Notes: generated by a model from the sequence alone, not told the origin. Positions 41,459-50,179 are shown, counted from the stretch's first letter. The stretch is 64,000 nt of DNA from an uncultured bacterium (GCA_937890835.1 CALADF010000044.1:62001-126000), one strand, 5' to 3'. Program-made: numbers and translations.

Positions 41459-42421
41459 CTATTTGTTCTCCTCGAGCACGTTTCGATACGCCTTGGTGTC
41501 AGTATAGATCTCGTCCTTGAGGGGGTTGAGCTTGCCGCGGCGAATCCGGGTGAGCTGCCAGATGGCAACCGCGACGTTGGCGGCCAAGGCGATGAGGCTC
41601 ACGACGAAGAACGCGGTGGGGTTGTGCGTCGTGGGGATGGGCGCGAGCACGTCGGCGAACTGCGGCACGGTCATGACGAACATGATCCAAAGCGCCAGCG
41701 TCTGCGCGCGGTGCTGCAGCCAGGCGCCCTTCTTGATGAAGAACGTCGGGATGGTGCAGGCCAGCAGAAGCGCCAGGCCGCAGTAAGCGGAATGATCGGA
41801 GATGCAGTTGTAGGTGTAGGCGAAGTTCCACAGGTCGTAGGCGATGATCCACGCCCAGATCATGTCGGGCCAGATCATGTCGCGGCTCTTGTCCTTCGAG
41901 ATGATGATGCCGAACCAGCCGCAGATGGTGACGATGTTCAGGATGCCGGCGATGCCGTTCATGATGTTCCAGGGGCCGGAGATGGTCCAGAGGTTCTCGA
42001 CGACGCCGCCCGACCACAAACCGAAGCTGAACACCTGGAAATCGCGTATGACGGCCTCGGCGATGTTGATGGCCAGGATGAGCGGCGGGAAGCACAGCGC
42101 CCACTTCTTCTCGTAGAGGTGGTGAACCTTGCCGTCCTTGCCCGTCCACTTCACGAAGCGCAGCGCCATGAAGCCGACGCAGCCCGCGAGCGCTGAATAG
42201 GTTTTCACCCAGTTGAACCAGGTGCCTGTGCCGTATTCGTTGCCGGGCGCGGCGGTGGTCGGCCAGATGAAGATGGTCAGAAACACCGGCACGACGACGA
42301 ACAGCGCGATGCCGCCCCAGAGCTTGACGCGGCCGAGTTCGTTGAACGCCATGAGCGCGAACAGCACGAACAGCCAGATGAACCAGTATGCGGGGTCGCC
42401 CGCTTGGTAGAGGATGCCCAT
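41459..42421 (-). CDS. Polytopic membrane protein, DUF5692-like
   Basis: A 320-residue protein with about nine hydrophobic helices. It starts with an aromatic-rich segment (DPAYWFIWLFVLFALMAFNE). Polar residues cluster inside helices (GPWNIMNGIAGILNIVTICG; YDLWNFAYTYNCISDHSAYC), suggesting a transport or binding pocket. I associate it with the uncharacterised DUF5692 family common in Eggerthellaceae; this is from memory. GAAAGGGAGAAC precedes the ATG. It is cotranscribed with a tetR gene, a layout usual for regulated exporters. The function is unknown. Confidence 0.75.
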   Translation of the reverse strand: MGILYQAGDPAYWFIWLFVLFALMAFNELGRVKLWGGIALFVVVPVFLTIFIWPTTAAPGNEYGTGTWFNWVKTYSALAGCVGFMALRFVKWTGKDGKVHHLYEKKWALCFPPLILAINIAEAVIRDFQVFSFGLWSGGVVENLWTISGPWNIMNGIAGILNIVTICGWFGIIISKDKSRDMIWPDMIWAWIIAYDLWNFAYTYNCISDHSAYCGLALLLACTIPTFFIKKGAWLQHRAQTLALWIMFVMTVPQFADVLAPIPTTHNPTAFFVVSLIALAANVAVAIWQLTRIRRGKLNPLKDEIYTDTKAYRNVLEENK

Positions 42422-42668
42422 AGTTCTCCCTTTCGGATCTGCCCGCTGACGCTTCGGCGTCGTCGCTGCGACCTGCGTCGCAGCTTGCGGGCGCCTTGTC
42501 CGACGGGAGCGCGAGTGCACGCTCCCGTCGGGTTTGCCGTCGAGCGGCGGCGGCGCCGACCGCTGCCCCGTTTACGCCGCAAACTCTATCACCTGGTTTT
42601 ACAAAAGTCTTTACAGTGTTTGCGAAATCGTAAATCTATCGACGGGGGAGCTGGGGTTTCACCTTCTT

Positions 42669-43088
42669 CTAGGGGCGGTAGATCGCGCAGTTGTTGGGCG
42701 TCTCGTACATGTCGACCTGCGAGACGGGCAGGCCTTGCTCGGTCAGCCGTTCGCAGAAGACGCGCGCGAGGTTTTCCGCGGTCGTGCGGAAGGGGAGGAT
42801 GGTGAGCGAGAAGCCCTCTCCCTCGAGCGCTTCGATGGTGGCGGGTTTGAGCGTTCCCTCCTCCACGAGGAAGGTGTGATCGAACGTTTCGGCGAGCTCT
42901 CGCACGGCGCGTTTGAACACGCCGAAATCGAGCACCATGTCGCGCATCGTGCCGTCCGTTTGAAGCTCTCCCTGCTCCAGGTAGACCACCACGCGCCAAC
43001 GATGCCCGTGAAGGTTCTCGCATTTGCCGTAATAGTCTGCGAGGAAATGGGCGGAGTCGAAATAAGCTTCGGTTTTCAGTCCGAACAT
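42669..43088 (-). CDS. queD: 6-carboxy-5,6,7,8-tetrahydropterin synthase (QueD)
   Basis: A 139-residue T-fold enzyme. Zinc-binding histidines are in FDSAHFLADYYGKCENLHGHRW, quoted here as FDSAHFL and LHGHRW, with the catalytic Cys in GKCENLHGH. Later motifs are VLDFGVFKRAVRELAETFDH and the Glu-containing YETPNN. It converts dihydroneopterin triphosphate to carboxytetrahydropterin in queuosine/deazapurine synthesis. No queC, queE or queF is in the window. AAAGGACC precedes the ATG. Confidence 0.93.
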   Translation of the reverse strand: MFGLKTEAYFDSAHFLADYYGKCENLHGHRWRVVVYLEQGELQTDGTMRDMVLDFGVFKRAVRELAETFDHTFLVEEGTLKPATIEALEGEGFSLTILPFRTTAENLARVFCERLTEQGLPVSQVDMYETPNNCAIYRP

Positions 43089-43177
43089 GAACGGTCCTTT
43101 CGATAGACGCAATCCGTCGTGGGCCTGTTGCCCGTTTGTCGCGCTTACGCTCAGCGGTGCGTTTTCGCGCCGGTCCA

Positions 43178-43218
43178 TGAAAGCGAGAGCCCCGCGACAA
43201 ACGCGGGGCTCTCGCTTT
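43178..43218. terminator. Perfect 18-bp hairpin between uraA and queD
   Basis: Bases 43178-43195 pair without mismatch with 43201-43218 around the loop ACAAA. No T-run follows on either strand. It lies 80 bases past the uraA stop (minus strand continues to lower coordinates) and upstream of queD on the same strand. It may be a transcript-stabilising stem, or a terminator protecting uraA and queD from each other. Confidence 0.6.
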
Positions 43219-43296
43219 CGTCGCGTCAGATGATACGGCATCTGACGCATGACGGGTTGTGCGCAGGCGCCTTCTTCGACAAATGCGCCCGACGTT

Positions 43297-44760
43297 CTAG
43301 ATGGATTTGCCCGACGGCTGAGCGTCGTCTTCGGAGACGCCCTTCTTGTCCGCCGGGGAGGCGTCGAGAGCCTCGTAGGTCGCGGGCCCGTCGAGCGGCA
43401 GGCGCGACTCGGGGTCGGTCGCGGGCTCGATGGCAGGCTCGATGCCGTCGCCGTCCTTGCCCGGCAGAATGATGTTGAGCAGGATTCCCGCGAGCGATCC
43501 GACCGCCAGGCCCGAAAGGGAGATGGTGATCTCGCCGGCGGGGATGACGATGGCGGCGGCGGGGCTGTAGGCGATGCCGAGCGAGAGAACCAGCACCAGC
43601 GCGGTGATGAGCACGTTGCGGCTCTTCATGAAGTCGACGTGGTTCTCCACCAGGTTGCGGATGCCGACGGCGGAGATCATGCCGTAAAGCACCAGCGACA
43701 CGCCGCCGATGACGCAGGCGGGCATGACGGCGATGACGGCCGCGAACTTGGGGGAGAACGAGAGCAGGATGGCGAACAGCGCCGCGATGCGCACGACACG
43801 CGCGTCGAACACGCGGGTGAGCGCGAGCACGCCCGTGTTCTCGCCGTAGGTGGTGTTGGCCGGCGCGCCGAACAGGGCGGCGACGATGGTCGCCAGACCG
43901 TCGCCGAGCAGCGTGCGGTGAAGCCCCGGCTCTGCGATGAAGTTGCGGTTGCACGTCGAGCTGATGGCCGAGACGTTGCCGATGTGCTCGATCATCGTGG
44001 CGAAGGCCAGCGGCATGATGGTGATGATGGCGGTGATGGCAAGCCCGGTGTCGAACCCTTCGCCGAACAGCGAGAACACCGTGTTGTCCCACATCACCGG
44101 AAGGCCGATCCAGGCGGCCTCCGCCACGGGCGTGAAATCGACCTCCCCCATGGCCGCCGCGGTGACGTACGCGCCGATGACGCCGAGCAGGATGGGGATG
44201 ATCTTGATCATGCCGCGACCCCAGATGTTGGCGATCACGATGATGGCGATGGCCACGATGGCGACCACCCAGTTCGTGGAGGCGTTTTGGATGGCCGAGG
44301 CTGCCAGGATGAGGCCGATGGAGATGACGATGGGGCCGGTGACCACAGGCGGGAAGTAGCGCATGACGTGCGTCGCGCCGAACACGCGGAACAGCGCCGA
44401 GAGCACGAGGTACAGAAGGCCCGCGCACGCGACGCCCAGGCACGCGTAGGGCAAAAGTTCCGGCTCGCCTGCCGGGGCGATGGCGGCGTAACCCGCGATG
44501 AACGCGAAGGAAGAACCCAGGAAGGCGGGCACTTTGCCCTTCGAGAGCAGGTGGAACAAAAGCGTTCCCAAGCCGGCGAACAGAAGCGTCGCCGAGACCG
44601 ACAGGCCGGTCAGCGTGGGGACGAGTATGGTCGCGCCGAACATCGCGAACATGTGCTGGAAACCGAAGACGATCATCTTCGGCGCGCCGAGCGTGCGGGC
44701 GTCGTATACGGCGTCGGGGCTGTCCTCGGCGCCCATGGTGGGTACTTCGCGTTCTGCCAT
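43297..44760 (-). CDS. uraA: Uracil/xanthine permease (NCS2 family)
   Basis: A 487-residue permease with 14 expected helices. NCS2 motifs include QHMFAMFGATILVPTLTG at the first helix, GSSFAFIAGYAA, the substrate-site region GLATIVAALFGAPANTTYGE (quoted in part as APANTTYGENTGV) with its key Glu and Asn, and MPACVIGGVSLVLYG. It imports uracil by H+ symport. It is divergent from upp, which uses the imported base, so the pair forms a pyrimidine salvage unit. AAGGAG precedes the ATG. A hydrophilic C-terminal tail of ~50 residues is longer than in E. coli UraA. Confidence 0.94.
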   Translation of the reverse strand: MAEREVPTMGAEDSPDAVYDARTLGAPKMIVFGFQHMFAMFGATILVPTLTGLSVSATLLFAGLGTLLFHLLSKGKVPAFLGSSFAFIAGYAAIAPAGEPELLPYACLGVACAGLLYLVLSALFRVFGATHVMRYFPPVVTGPIVISIGLILAASAIQNASTNWVVAIVAIAIIVIANIWGRGMIKIIPILLGVIGAYVTAAAMGEVDFTPVAEAAWIGLPVMWDNTVFSLFGEGFDTGLAITAIITIMPLAFATMIEHIGNVSAISSTCNRNFIAEPGLHRTLLGDGLATIVAALFGAPANTTYGENTGVLALTRVFDARVVRIAALFAILLSFSPKFAAVIAVMPACVIGGVSLVLYGMISAVGIRNLVENHVDFMKSRNVLITALVLVLSLGIAYSPAAAIVIPAGEITISLSGLAVGSLAGILLNIILPGKDGDGIEPAIEPATDPESRLPLDGPATYEALDASPADKKGVSEDDAQPSGKSI

Positions 44761-44909
44761 GCAAAACTCCTTCTGGTAGGGACGGGGTCTCAAGAAGGAG
44801 AACGCGGGCGGTGCGGCGTGCGGCTTTCGCCCGAAAGGGAATTGCTCGCCAGCGTTTTTTCCGAACCGGGAAAAGACGTTAGCGAGGAATGCCGTGTCGC
44901 TGCCGTGCA

Positions 44910-44937
44910 TTGTCCATCTTGCCGTGACGATTATAAT
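44910..44937 (+). promoter_or_regulatory. Promoter of upp
   Basis: TTGTCC (44910-44915), a 16-base spacer and TATAAT (44932-44937). It gives a leader of about 30 bases before the ATG at 44975. It lies in the 214-bp gap shared with divergent uraA. Confidence 0.7.
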
Positions 44938-44974
44938 GGTAAGGTTAACGAAAACAGACAAGAAGGGTGCCATT

Positions 44975-45604
44975 ATGAGCGAAGTGCACGTTCTGTCCCA
45001 TCCGCTGATCGCCGACAAGCTGACGCGCATGCGTCGCAAGGAAACCTCCTCGCAGGATTTCCGCCTTCTTCTGAAGGAGATCTCCCTGCTCATGGGTTAC
45101 GAGGTGACGCGCGATTTCTCCACGAAGCCCTCCGAGATCGAGACGCCCATCTGCAAGGGCGCGTTCCCCGAGCTGACGGAGCGCTTCATCACCATCGCCC
45201 CCATTTTGCGCGCCGGCATCGGCATGGTGGACGGCCTGCTCGAGCTCATGCCGTTCGCCCACGTGGGCCATATCGGCATGTACCGCGACGAGGAGACGCA
45301 TCAGCCCGTCGAGTACTACTACAAGATGCCCGAGAACGTGGAGGAGTCCATCATCATCGTGGTGGATCCGATGCTTGCCACGGGCGGCAGCGCCATCGAC
45401 GCCATCGACAGCCTGAAAAGCCGCGGGTGCAAAAACATCCGCCTGATGAACCTGGTGGCCGCGCCCGAGGGCGTCGAGGCGGTGCAGAAGGCGCATCCCG
45501 ACGTGGACATCTACGTCGCGGCGGTCGACGAGCGCCTGAACGAGAACGCTTACATCGTTCCCGGGTTGGGCGATGCGGGCGACCGCATCTTCGGCACGAA
45601 GTAG
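44975..45604 (+). CDS. upp: Uracil phosphoribosyltransferase
   Basis: A 209-residue enzyme making UMP from uracil and PRPP. Conserved segments are VHVLSHPLIADKLTRMR at the start, ITIAPILRAGIGMVDGLLEL, the PRPP-binding loop VVDPMLATGGSAIDAIDSL and the uracil-binding YIVPGLGDAGDRIFGTK at the end. It is divergent from the uracil permease. A clear terminator follows the stop. Its length is normal and the start follows a GAAGGGTG site. Confidence 0.98.
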   Translation: MSEVHVLSHPLIADKLTRMRRKETSSQDFRLLLKEISLLMGYEVTRDFSTKPSEIETPICKGAFPELTERFITIAPILRAGIGMVDGLLELMPFAHVGHIGMYRDEETHQPVEYYYKMPENVEESIIIVVDPMLATGGSAIDAIDSLKSRGCKNIRLMNLVAAPEGVEAVQKAHPDVDIYVAAVDERLNENAYIVPGLGDAGDRIFGTK

Positions 45605-45624
45605 AAGCGAGACGATGGTTCGAC

Positions 45625-45653
45625 GGGCGCGCTTTTCCTGCGCGCCCGCTTTT
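45625..45653 (+). terminator. Intrinsic terminator of upp
   Basis: GGGCGCGC (45625-45632) pairs with GCGCGCCC (45640-45647); the stem is followed by GCTTTTCG. It lies 20 bases after the stop codon. Confidence 0.85.
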
Positions 45654-45775
45654 CGATCACGGGGGCGTGCTTCGGCGAGTCCGGTCGGCCCCATGGTTCG
45701 CGTGTCGCGCCCCGCGCATTAGCGGGGAGGACGAACGCGCGTCGGCTTCGGATGAGAAACAGGACGAGTGTTTAT

Positions 45776-47059
45776 ATGAGCAACGTTGCGTTGGAAGAGG
45801 CTCTGCGCGCGTACGCAGAGGTGGGCGAGCGCTATGTGAGCGCGCTCGAGGAGAAGGGGCTGGTGTTCGCGCCGGCAGGAGAAGGGGCGGATCGGCGCGC
45901 ACGCCTGCGCGCGAAGCTCGTCGAGCGCGGGGTCGTATCGCGCAACGCCGGCGCGAGTCTTTCGTGGGGGCATCTTTCCCCCGCCTGCGTCGAATGCACG
46001 GGCAACCGCGGCTCGGAGACGTTCTCCACGACGTTTCGCTGCCATAGGGATTGCTACTTCTGCTTCAACCACAACCAGCCCGATTACGAGAAGTTCTTCC
46101 GCGAAGGCTGCCCGTGGGAGGAGGGTCTGGCGCGCTCCGCTGCGGAAAACGCCGAGCTTGCATGCGTGGGCGTGACGGGCGGCGAGCCGCTGCTCGACCT
46201 GGACAACGCCATCGCCCTGCTCGAGCGCACGCGCGATCTGTGGCCGAACGCGCATCGGCGCATGTACACCTCGGGAGACCTCCTGACCGAGCAGAGCGCG
46301 GCGCGTCTGCGCGACGCCGGCCTCGATGAGATCCGCTTCAGCGTGAAAGACGATGACGATCCGGCTATGCAGGAGAAAGTCGTCGAGGCCATGAGGCTCG
46401 CGAAGCGCTACATCCCCTCGGTGATGGTGGAGATGCCCGTCATCCCCGGCGCGATGGAGCACATGAAAGACCTGTTCCGCTCGTTTCAGGAGGTGGGCAT
46501 CGACGGCGTCAACCTGCTGGAGTTCTGCTTCCCGTTCTGCAATTGGGAGGAGTTCGCCCGCCGTGGCTTCACGTTGAAGAACCCGCCGTTCGAGGTGATG
46601 TACGACTACGGGTACTCGGGCGGTTTGGCCGTCGCGGGGTCTGAAGAGCTCATCTTGGAGCTGATGGACTGGGCGCTTGGCGCGGGCATGACCTTCGGCA
46701 TGCACTACTGCTCGCTCGAGAACAAGCACCGCAGCGAGATCCGGCAGAAAAACGAGCGCGCCGTTCACGCGCACCCGTGCATCGAGTTCGACGAGGGTGA
46801 TTTCTTCCTGAAGACGGCGAAGGTGTTCGGGGACGACATCGCCCCGGCGCGCCGCGTGCTCGAGGACGCGGGGTGCCGTGACTTCATTCCCGATGACGAG
46901 GAGCGCTCGCTGGCGTTCCCCCCGCGGTTCGCTGACGTGCTCGCGGGCGCGGCGAACGAGAGCGGGGAGCCTGTGCGCGTGATGCTGTGCTCGCTCGTGT
47001 ACGAGACCGAAGACGGCGGCGGCTACCTCATCGACGTGGGGCTTGAGCCTGCGAAATAG
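45776..47059 (+). CDS. Radical SAM protein of unknown specificity
   Basis: About 427 residues. The [4Fe-4S]-SAM motif C-x3-C-x2-C is TFRCHRDCYFCFNHNQ, near residue 90, followed by VGVTGGEPLLDLDNAI (SAM-binding GGE). Two earlier Cys (PACVECTGN) and two later clusters (LLEFCFPFCNWEEF; MHYCSLENKHR) could bind an additional cluster. The layout resembles radical SAM enzymes that activate or modify proteins, but I recognise no substrate. The ATG at 45776 is preferred (AGGACGAG 7-8 bases upstream) over 45752. It stands alone, with a terminator after it. Confidence 0.85.
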   Translation: MSNVALEEALRAYAEVGERYVSALEEKGLVFAPAGEGADRRARLRAKLVERGVVSRNAGASLSWGHLSPACVECTGNRGSETFSTTFRCHRDCYFCFNHNQPDYEKFFREGCPWEEGLARSAAENAELACVGVTGGEPLLDLDNAIALLERTRDLWPNAHRRMYTSGDLLTEQSAARLRDAGLDEIRFSVKDDDDPAMQEKVVEAMRLAKRYIPSVMVEMPVIPGAMEHMKDLFRSFQEVGIDGVNLLEFCFPFCNWEEFARRGFTLKNPPFEVMYDYGYSGGLAVAGSEELILELMDWALGAGMTFGMHYCSLENKHRSEIRQKNERAVHAHPCIEFDEGDFFLKTAKVFGDDIAPARRVLEDAGCRDFIPDDEERSLAFPPRFADVLAGAANESGEPVRVMLCSLVYETEDGGGYLIDVGLEPAK

Positions 47060-47096
47060 CCGCCGCGCGTTGCGCGCGTGGAACCGGCGTAGAGTC

Positions 47097-47140
47097 AAGG
47101 AGGGGAGGCCGTTCATTCATCGCGGCCTCCCCTCCTTTTC
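47097..47140 (+). terminator. Intrinsic terminator of the radical SAM gene
   Basis: AAGGAGGGGAGGCC (47097-47110) pairs perfectly with GGCCTCCCCTCCTT (47124-47137), followed by TTCG. It lies in the convergent gap before the SMR pair. Confidence 0.85.
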
Positions 47141-47166
47141 GTCTATCGGTGCTCGCGCGGAGGGCC

Positions 47167-47517
47167 TTAAGCCGCTCGGGTCGCCCGTTTCTCCTCGTCT
47201 TGCTGGTTGCCTGCGCTCATGAGGTAGATGCCCCCGATGACAAGCGCGATGCCTAAGCCTGTGAACAGGCTGAACGGCTCGCCCCATCCGATGCAGCCGA
47301 TGACGGTGGTGAGCACGGTGCCCGCACCTCCCCAGATGCCGTAGGCCAACCCGAGCGGCACGTTCTTCAGCACGATGACGAAGATGCTGAACGATACGAT
47401 GTAAGCGACCAGGGTGATGATCGAGAACAGCGGATCGGTGAACCCGTTCGACAGCTTCATGGCGGTGGTTCCCACCACTTCGAAGATGATCGAGATCGAA
47501 AGCAACACGTACGGCAT
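47167..47517 (-). CDS. SMR-family exporter subunit (second of pair)
   Basis: A 116-residue, four-helix small multidrug resistance protein. The first helix contains the coupling Glu (SISIIFEVVGTTAMKLSNGF), and KNVPLGLAYGIWGGAGTVL is the family motif in helix 3. It starts 3 bases after the stop of the other SMR gene. Paired SMR proteins such as EbrAB or YkkCD act as heterodimers, each subunit placed in opposite orientation, and export cationic compounds or guanidinium. The divergent MerR regulator probably controls the pair. Confidence 0.92.
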   Translation of the reverse strand: MPYVLLSISIIFEVVGTTAMKLSNGFTDPLFSIITLVAYIVSFSIFVIVLKNVPLGLAYGIWGGAGTVLTTVIGCIGWGEPFSLFTGLGIALVIGGIYLMSAGNQQDEEKRATRAA

Positions 47518-47520
47518 GTC

Positions 47521-47838
47521 TTACACCCCCAGCTTCAGCACGACGACACCCGCGATGATGAGCAGGAGTCCGATGATTTTCTTAGCGTTGACGCCTTCCT
47601 TCCAAAACACCGCCCCCACGACTGCGGTCAACGCGATGCCCAGGCCCGTCCAGGCGGCGTAAACCGGGCCGAGCGGCAGTTCCTCGAGCGTCTGCGCGAT
47701 AAGGTAGAACGCGACCACGTAGCCGATGGCCGTGCCGACAAGCGGCAGCTTGCGCTGGAAGCCGTTCGACAGCTTCATCATCGAATCGCCGAACACTTCG
47801 AACGCCACGGCCACGAGTATCAATGCATAAGCACCCAT
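47521..47838 (-). CDS. SMR-family exporter subunit (first of pair)
   Basis: A 105-residue SMR protein with the coupling Glu in VAVAFEVFGDSMMKLSNGF and the helix-3 motif LEELPLGPVYAAWTGLG. Its partner follows after 3 bases, and GGAGGAAAAC precedes its ATG at 47838. Heterodimeric SMR pairs export quaternary cations, dyes or guanidinium-like waste. The divergent merR gene and the palindrome at 47911-47923 suggest drug-responsive induction. Confidence 0.92.
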   Translation of the reverse strand: MGAYALILVAVAFEVFGDSMMKLSNGFQRKLPLVGTAIGYVVAFYLIAQTLEELPLGPVYAAWTGLGIALTAVVGAVFWKEGVNAKKIIGLLLIIAGVVVLKLGV

Positions 47839-47910
47839 GAAATTCGTTTTCCTCCTTCGTGTCCTCGGGATTTTCCGTCGGACGGTTTTGCTTCGGGAGA
47901 GGTTAAACTA

Positions 47911-47923
47911 TCCCATAATGGGA
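47911..47923. promoter_or_regulatory. Putative MerR operator between the SMR pair and merR
   Basis: TCCCATAATGGGA is a perfect 13-base palindrome centred in the 121-bp divergent gap, flanked by GAGAGG and GGAGAG. MerR regulators bind such dyads within their target promoters. Which gene's -10 it overlaps is not clear. Confidence 0.55.
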
Positions 47924-47959
47924 GAGTCAAGGGAGTTTTTCGGGAGGGGGAGGAAAATC

Positions 47960-48904
47960 ATGCGTGATGGTCTTCTGAGCATCGGCGAGCTGGCGCGTAT
48001 GAAGGGGGTCGGCGTGAAGTCGCTGCGTTACTACGAGAGCATCGGCATTTTCAGGCCTGCGTTCGTCGACCCGTCGAGCGGGTATCGCTACTATTCGCTG
48101 AACCAGTTGATGGATCTTGACGCCATCACCACGTGCATCGAGCTGGGAATTCCCCTGAAAGAGCTGCGTGATTACATCGAGCCGTCGGGCATGCTCGACC
48201 TGACGGCTTTGCTCGAGCGCGGCAGGCGCCGGGCTCTTGCTCGCATCGCCGAAGCCCAGGCGGTGCTCGCCCAGGTGAGCGCCCAGCTCGACGAGATCAA
48301 CGAGCAGCGTGCGTTCTCGGAAAGCGGCGGGGCGTACGTGCGCCGCAAGGAGAAAAGGGCCGCGCTTGTCCAGGATTGGGCGGGCGAATCGTTCGACGTG
48401 CGTCGTTACGCGCGGTGGATGACCGAAGCGTATGGGACGGCGAAGCGAATGAGCATGGTCCCCTCGTATCTGCAGGGCTTTCTGCTCGAGCCCGTCGAAG
48501 AACGAGACCGTGCGACGTCGGCGAGGCCGGGGCGTGAAAGGCGTGCCGGGCGCGTATGCGCAGCGGGATGCGAAGGGTCCTCGTCTGCGCTACGCGGCGT
48601 GCGCGCCCGTGCCTATTTGGAGGTTCTTCCCGTTGGGCTGCCCGAAGGCTCATCGAACGCTGCGGATCCTGAAGCGGGGGAGGTCGCGCGTGAGGTCGCT
48701 TCCGCAGGGGGGATACGCTTGCAAGAGCTGCCTGCGGGAAGGTTCTCGGGTCGTCGTCTGACTGGGTCGAGCCTCGAGGCGTGTTTCGACGAGGCGGCCG
48801 ACCTCGTGAGACGACAAAACGTGCGTGCCATCGCCACCGAGGTATGGGACGCGCATCTCGACCCGAGCACGTACGTGGTGGAGGTGCTCGTCGCGTGCGA
48901 TTAG
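47960..48904 (+). CDS. MerR-family regulator with effector-binding domain
   Basis: About 314 residues. The N-terminal winged HTH is LLSIGELARMKGVGVKSLRY, then YESIGIFRPAF and SGYRYYSLNQLMDLDAI, as in BmrR/TipA-type regulators. A coiled-coil dimer helix follows (RRRALARIAEAQAVLAQVSA). The C-terminal ~120 residues should be a GyrI-like ligand pocket, but an Arg/Gly-rich stretch of unusual composition (RATSARPGRERRAGRVCAAG) interrupts it. GGGAGGAAAATC precedes the ATG. It is divergent from the SMR pair and is the probable sensor for exported drugs. Confidence 0.88.
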   Translation: MRDGLLSIGELARMKGVGVKSLRYYESIGIFRPAFVDPSSGYRYYSLNQLMDLDAITTCIELGIPLKELRDYIEPSGMLDLTALLERGRRRALARIAEAQAVLAQVSAQLDEINEQRAFSESGGAYVRRKEKRAALVQDWAGESFDVRRYARWMTEAYGTAKRMSMVPSYLQGFLLEPVEERDRATSARPGRERRAGRVCAAGCEGSSSALRGVRARAYLEVLPVGLPEGSSNAADPEAGEVAREVASAGGIRLQELPAGRFSGRRLTGSSLEACFDEAADLVRRQNVRAIATEVWDAHLDPSTYVVEVLVACD

Positions 48905-48965
48905 CGCCGGCGGCGAACTGAAGAGAGCCGTGCCCTCGGGGCTCTTCCGGAAGGCGTCGCGTCCG

Positions 48966-49919
48966 CTAGAGGGGGTGCGTTTCAAGGTACTGCCTGTGTC
49001 TTTCACGAAGAAAGCTCATGAGCACGCTTTGCACGTGGGAGATTCGCGGTTTCGTCTTGACGTGCTTGGGCAGGAGGAATCCGATTTGACAGAGCGCTTC
49101 CGGTGTTGCGAGCGGTACGAACGTGAGATCGTCGGTCGGCATGGTCTCGTCCTGGCACGCGAGGTGGAAACCGAACGAATCGTAGAGCGCCACGCCGTCG
49201 CTCGATGTTCGGGCGAAGCGAAGCAGCATGCGCGGATTTGCCGCGCTCATGCGCACGTTGGTCAATGGTGTATCGCGAAACAGCCATTCGAGCACCTGCG
49301 CCATCTCCTTGAAGGAGTTCATCGCGCACGGCCAATCGGCGAGCTCGCCGCGCTTGAGCGAGTCGCGACCTGTCAACGGGGAATCGCGTCGGCAGACGAC
49401 GCCGATCTTCGTCGGGATGGCGGGATCGAAGACGAGGTTCGGGTTGGCGAGGATTTTCGGCAGGGTGTTGGCATGGAGGTCGACGAAGCTCAGATCCGAC
49501 CCGTCGGATGAGAGCACGCGGCGGACTATCTTCTCGAAGGGCTCCTCGAGGTAGGCCGATCCCGCGAGCATATCGACGTATTCCTGAGAACCCGAGGCTA
49601 TTTGAGCCGAATAGTATGTGACGTGGATGTTGATCGGATCGCTCATTCGTACATGACGGCTTCCGCTGTCATAGAGCGTGCCGAGAAAACCCTCGTAAGC
49701 GGCGATGGTATGGTTCGCGAGGACGAGAAAGCGCTGTCCTTCGGGCGTGAGCGTCACGCCTCGGCGGCCCCTTTCGATCAGCTTGACGTCGAGCTCGTCT
49801 TCAAGCGCGGTAACGGCTTTGTTCAGTCCTTGTTGGGATATGAACAGGCGTTTTGCCGCACTGTAGAACGTGCCCGCCTCGGCGAGCTCTTTGAAATAGT
49901 GCATCGTGTCGAGGTTCAT
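48966..49919 (-). CDS. LysR-family transcriptional regulator
   Basis: A 317-residue LysR protein. The HTH is FKELAEAGTFYSAAKRLFIS followed by QQGLNKAVTALEDELDVKL. The rest is a two-lobed ligand-binding domain. It is divergent from the molybdopterin enzyme, with a 260-bp gap between the two starts, the usual arrangement for a regulator of that target; the co-inducer would then be the enzyme's substrate. GGAGAGG precedes the ATG. Confidence 0.92.
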   Translation of the reverse strand: MNLDTMHYFKELAEAGTFYSAAKRLFISQQGLNKAVTALEDELDVKLIERGRRGVTLTPEGQRFLVLANHTIAAYEGFLGTLYDSGSRHVRMSDPINIHVTYYSAQIASGSQEYVDMLAGSAYLEEPFEKIVRRVLSSDGSDLSFVDLHANTLPKILANPNLVFDPAIPTKIGVVCRRDSPLTGRDSLKRGELADWPCAMNSFKEMAQVLEWLFRDTPLTNVRMSAANPRMLLRFARTSSDGVALYDSFGFHLACQDETMPTDDLTFVPLATPEALCQIGFLLPKHVKTKPRISHVQSVLMSFLRERHRQYLETHPL

Positions 49920-50179
49920 GAGACCTCTCCTTCGTTCACGCCGCAGTGGGTCGACGCGCCGGAAGCGCGGACCCCGCTTTTTGTTCGCTGCGGTGTATAT
50001 GCATCTTTCGGTTGTGCATACAGCAATCATACGTTTCTTTCTCGTGCATGGGCGAGGATTCACAATAGAAAACATGGTTGTAGGCCGTTCGCGGGGAAGG
50101 GGGCAAGCGGAAGGGTCGATGCGGGCAGAGGAGAAGCCCGCAATGCATCGGAGGAATCCGACTTCGAAAGGAGTGCTTC
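49920..50179. promoter_or_regulatory. Divergent LysR / Mo-enzyme control region
   Basis: A 260-bp gap that is AT-rich in its centre. TGCAT occurs three times (50000-50004, 50015-50019, 50045-50049), the second inside TTGTGCATACAGCAA, which looks like a LysR-type interrupted dyad. A TTCACAATAGAAAACATGG stretch follows and may hold the promoter of the Mo enzyme. Exact boxes cannot be fixed by eye. Confidence 0.45.

Noticed and set aside
43249..46047. 932-codon plus-strand frame opposite uraA and across upp
   Set aside because: It mirrors uraA and reads upp in a wrong frame; the product is Asp/Gly/His/Arg-rich nonsense.
48905..48965. Terminator between merR and lysR
   Set aside because: AAGAGAGCC and GGGCTCTT can pair only with a bulge and there is no T-run; too weak to list.
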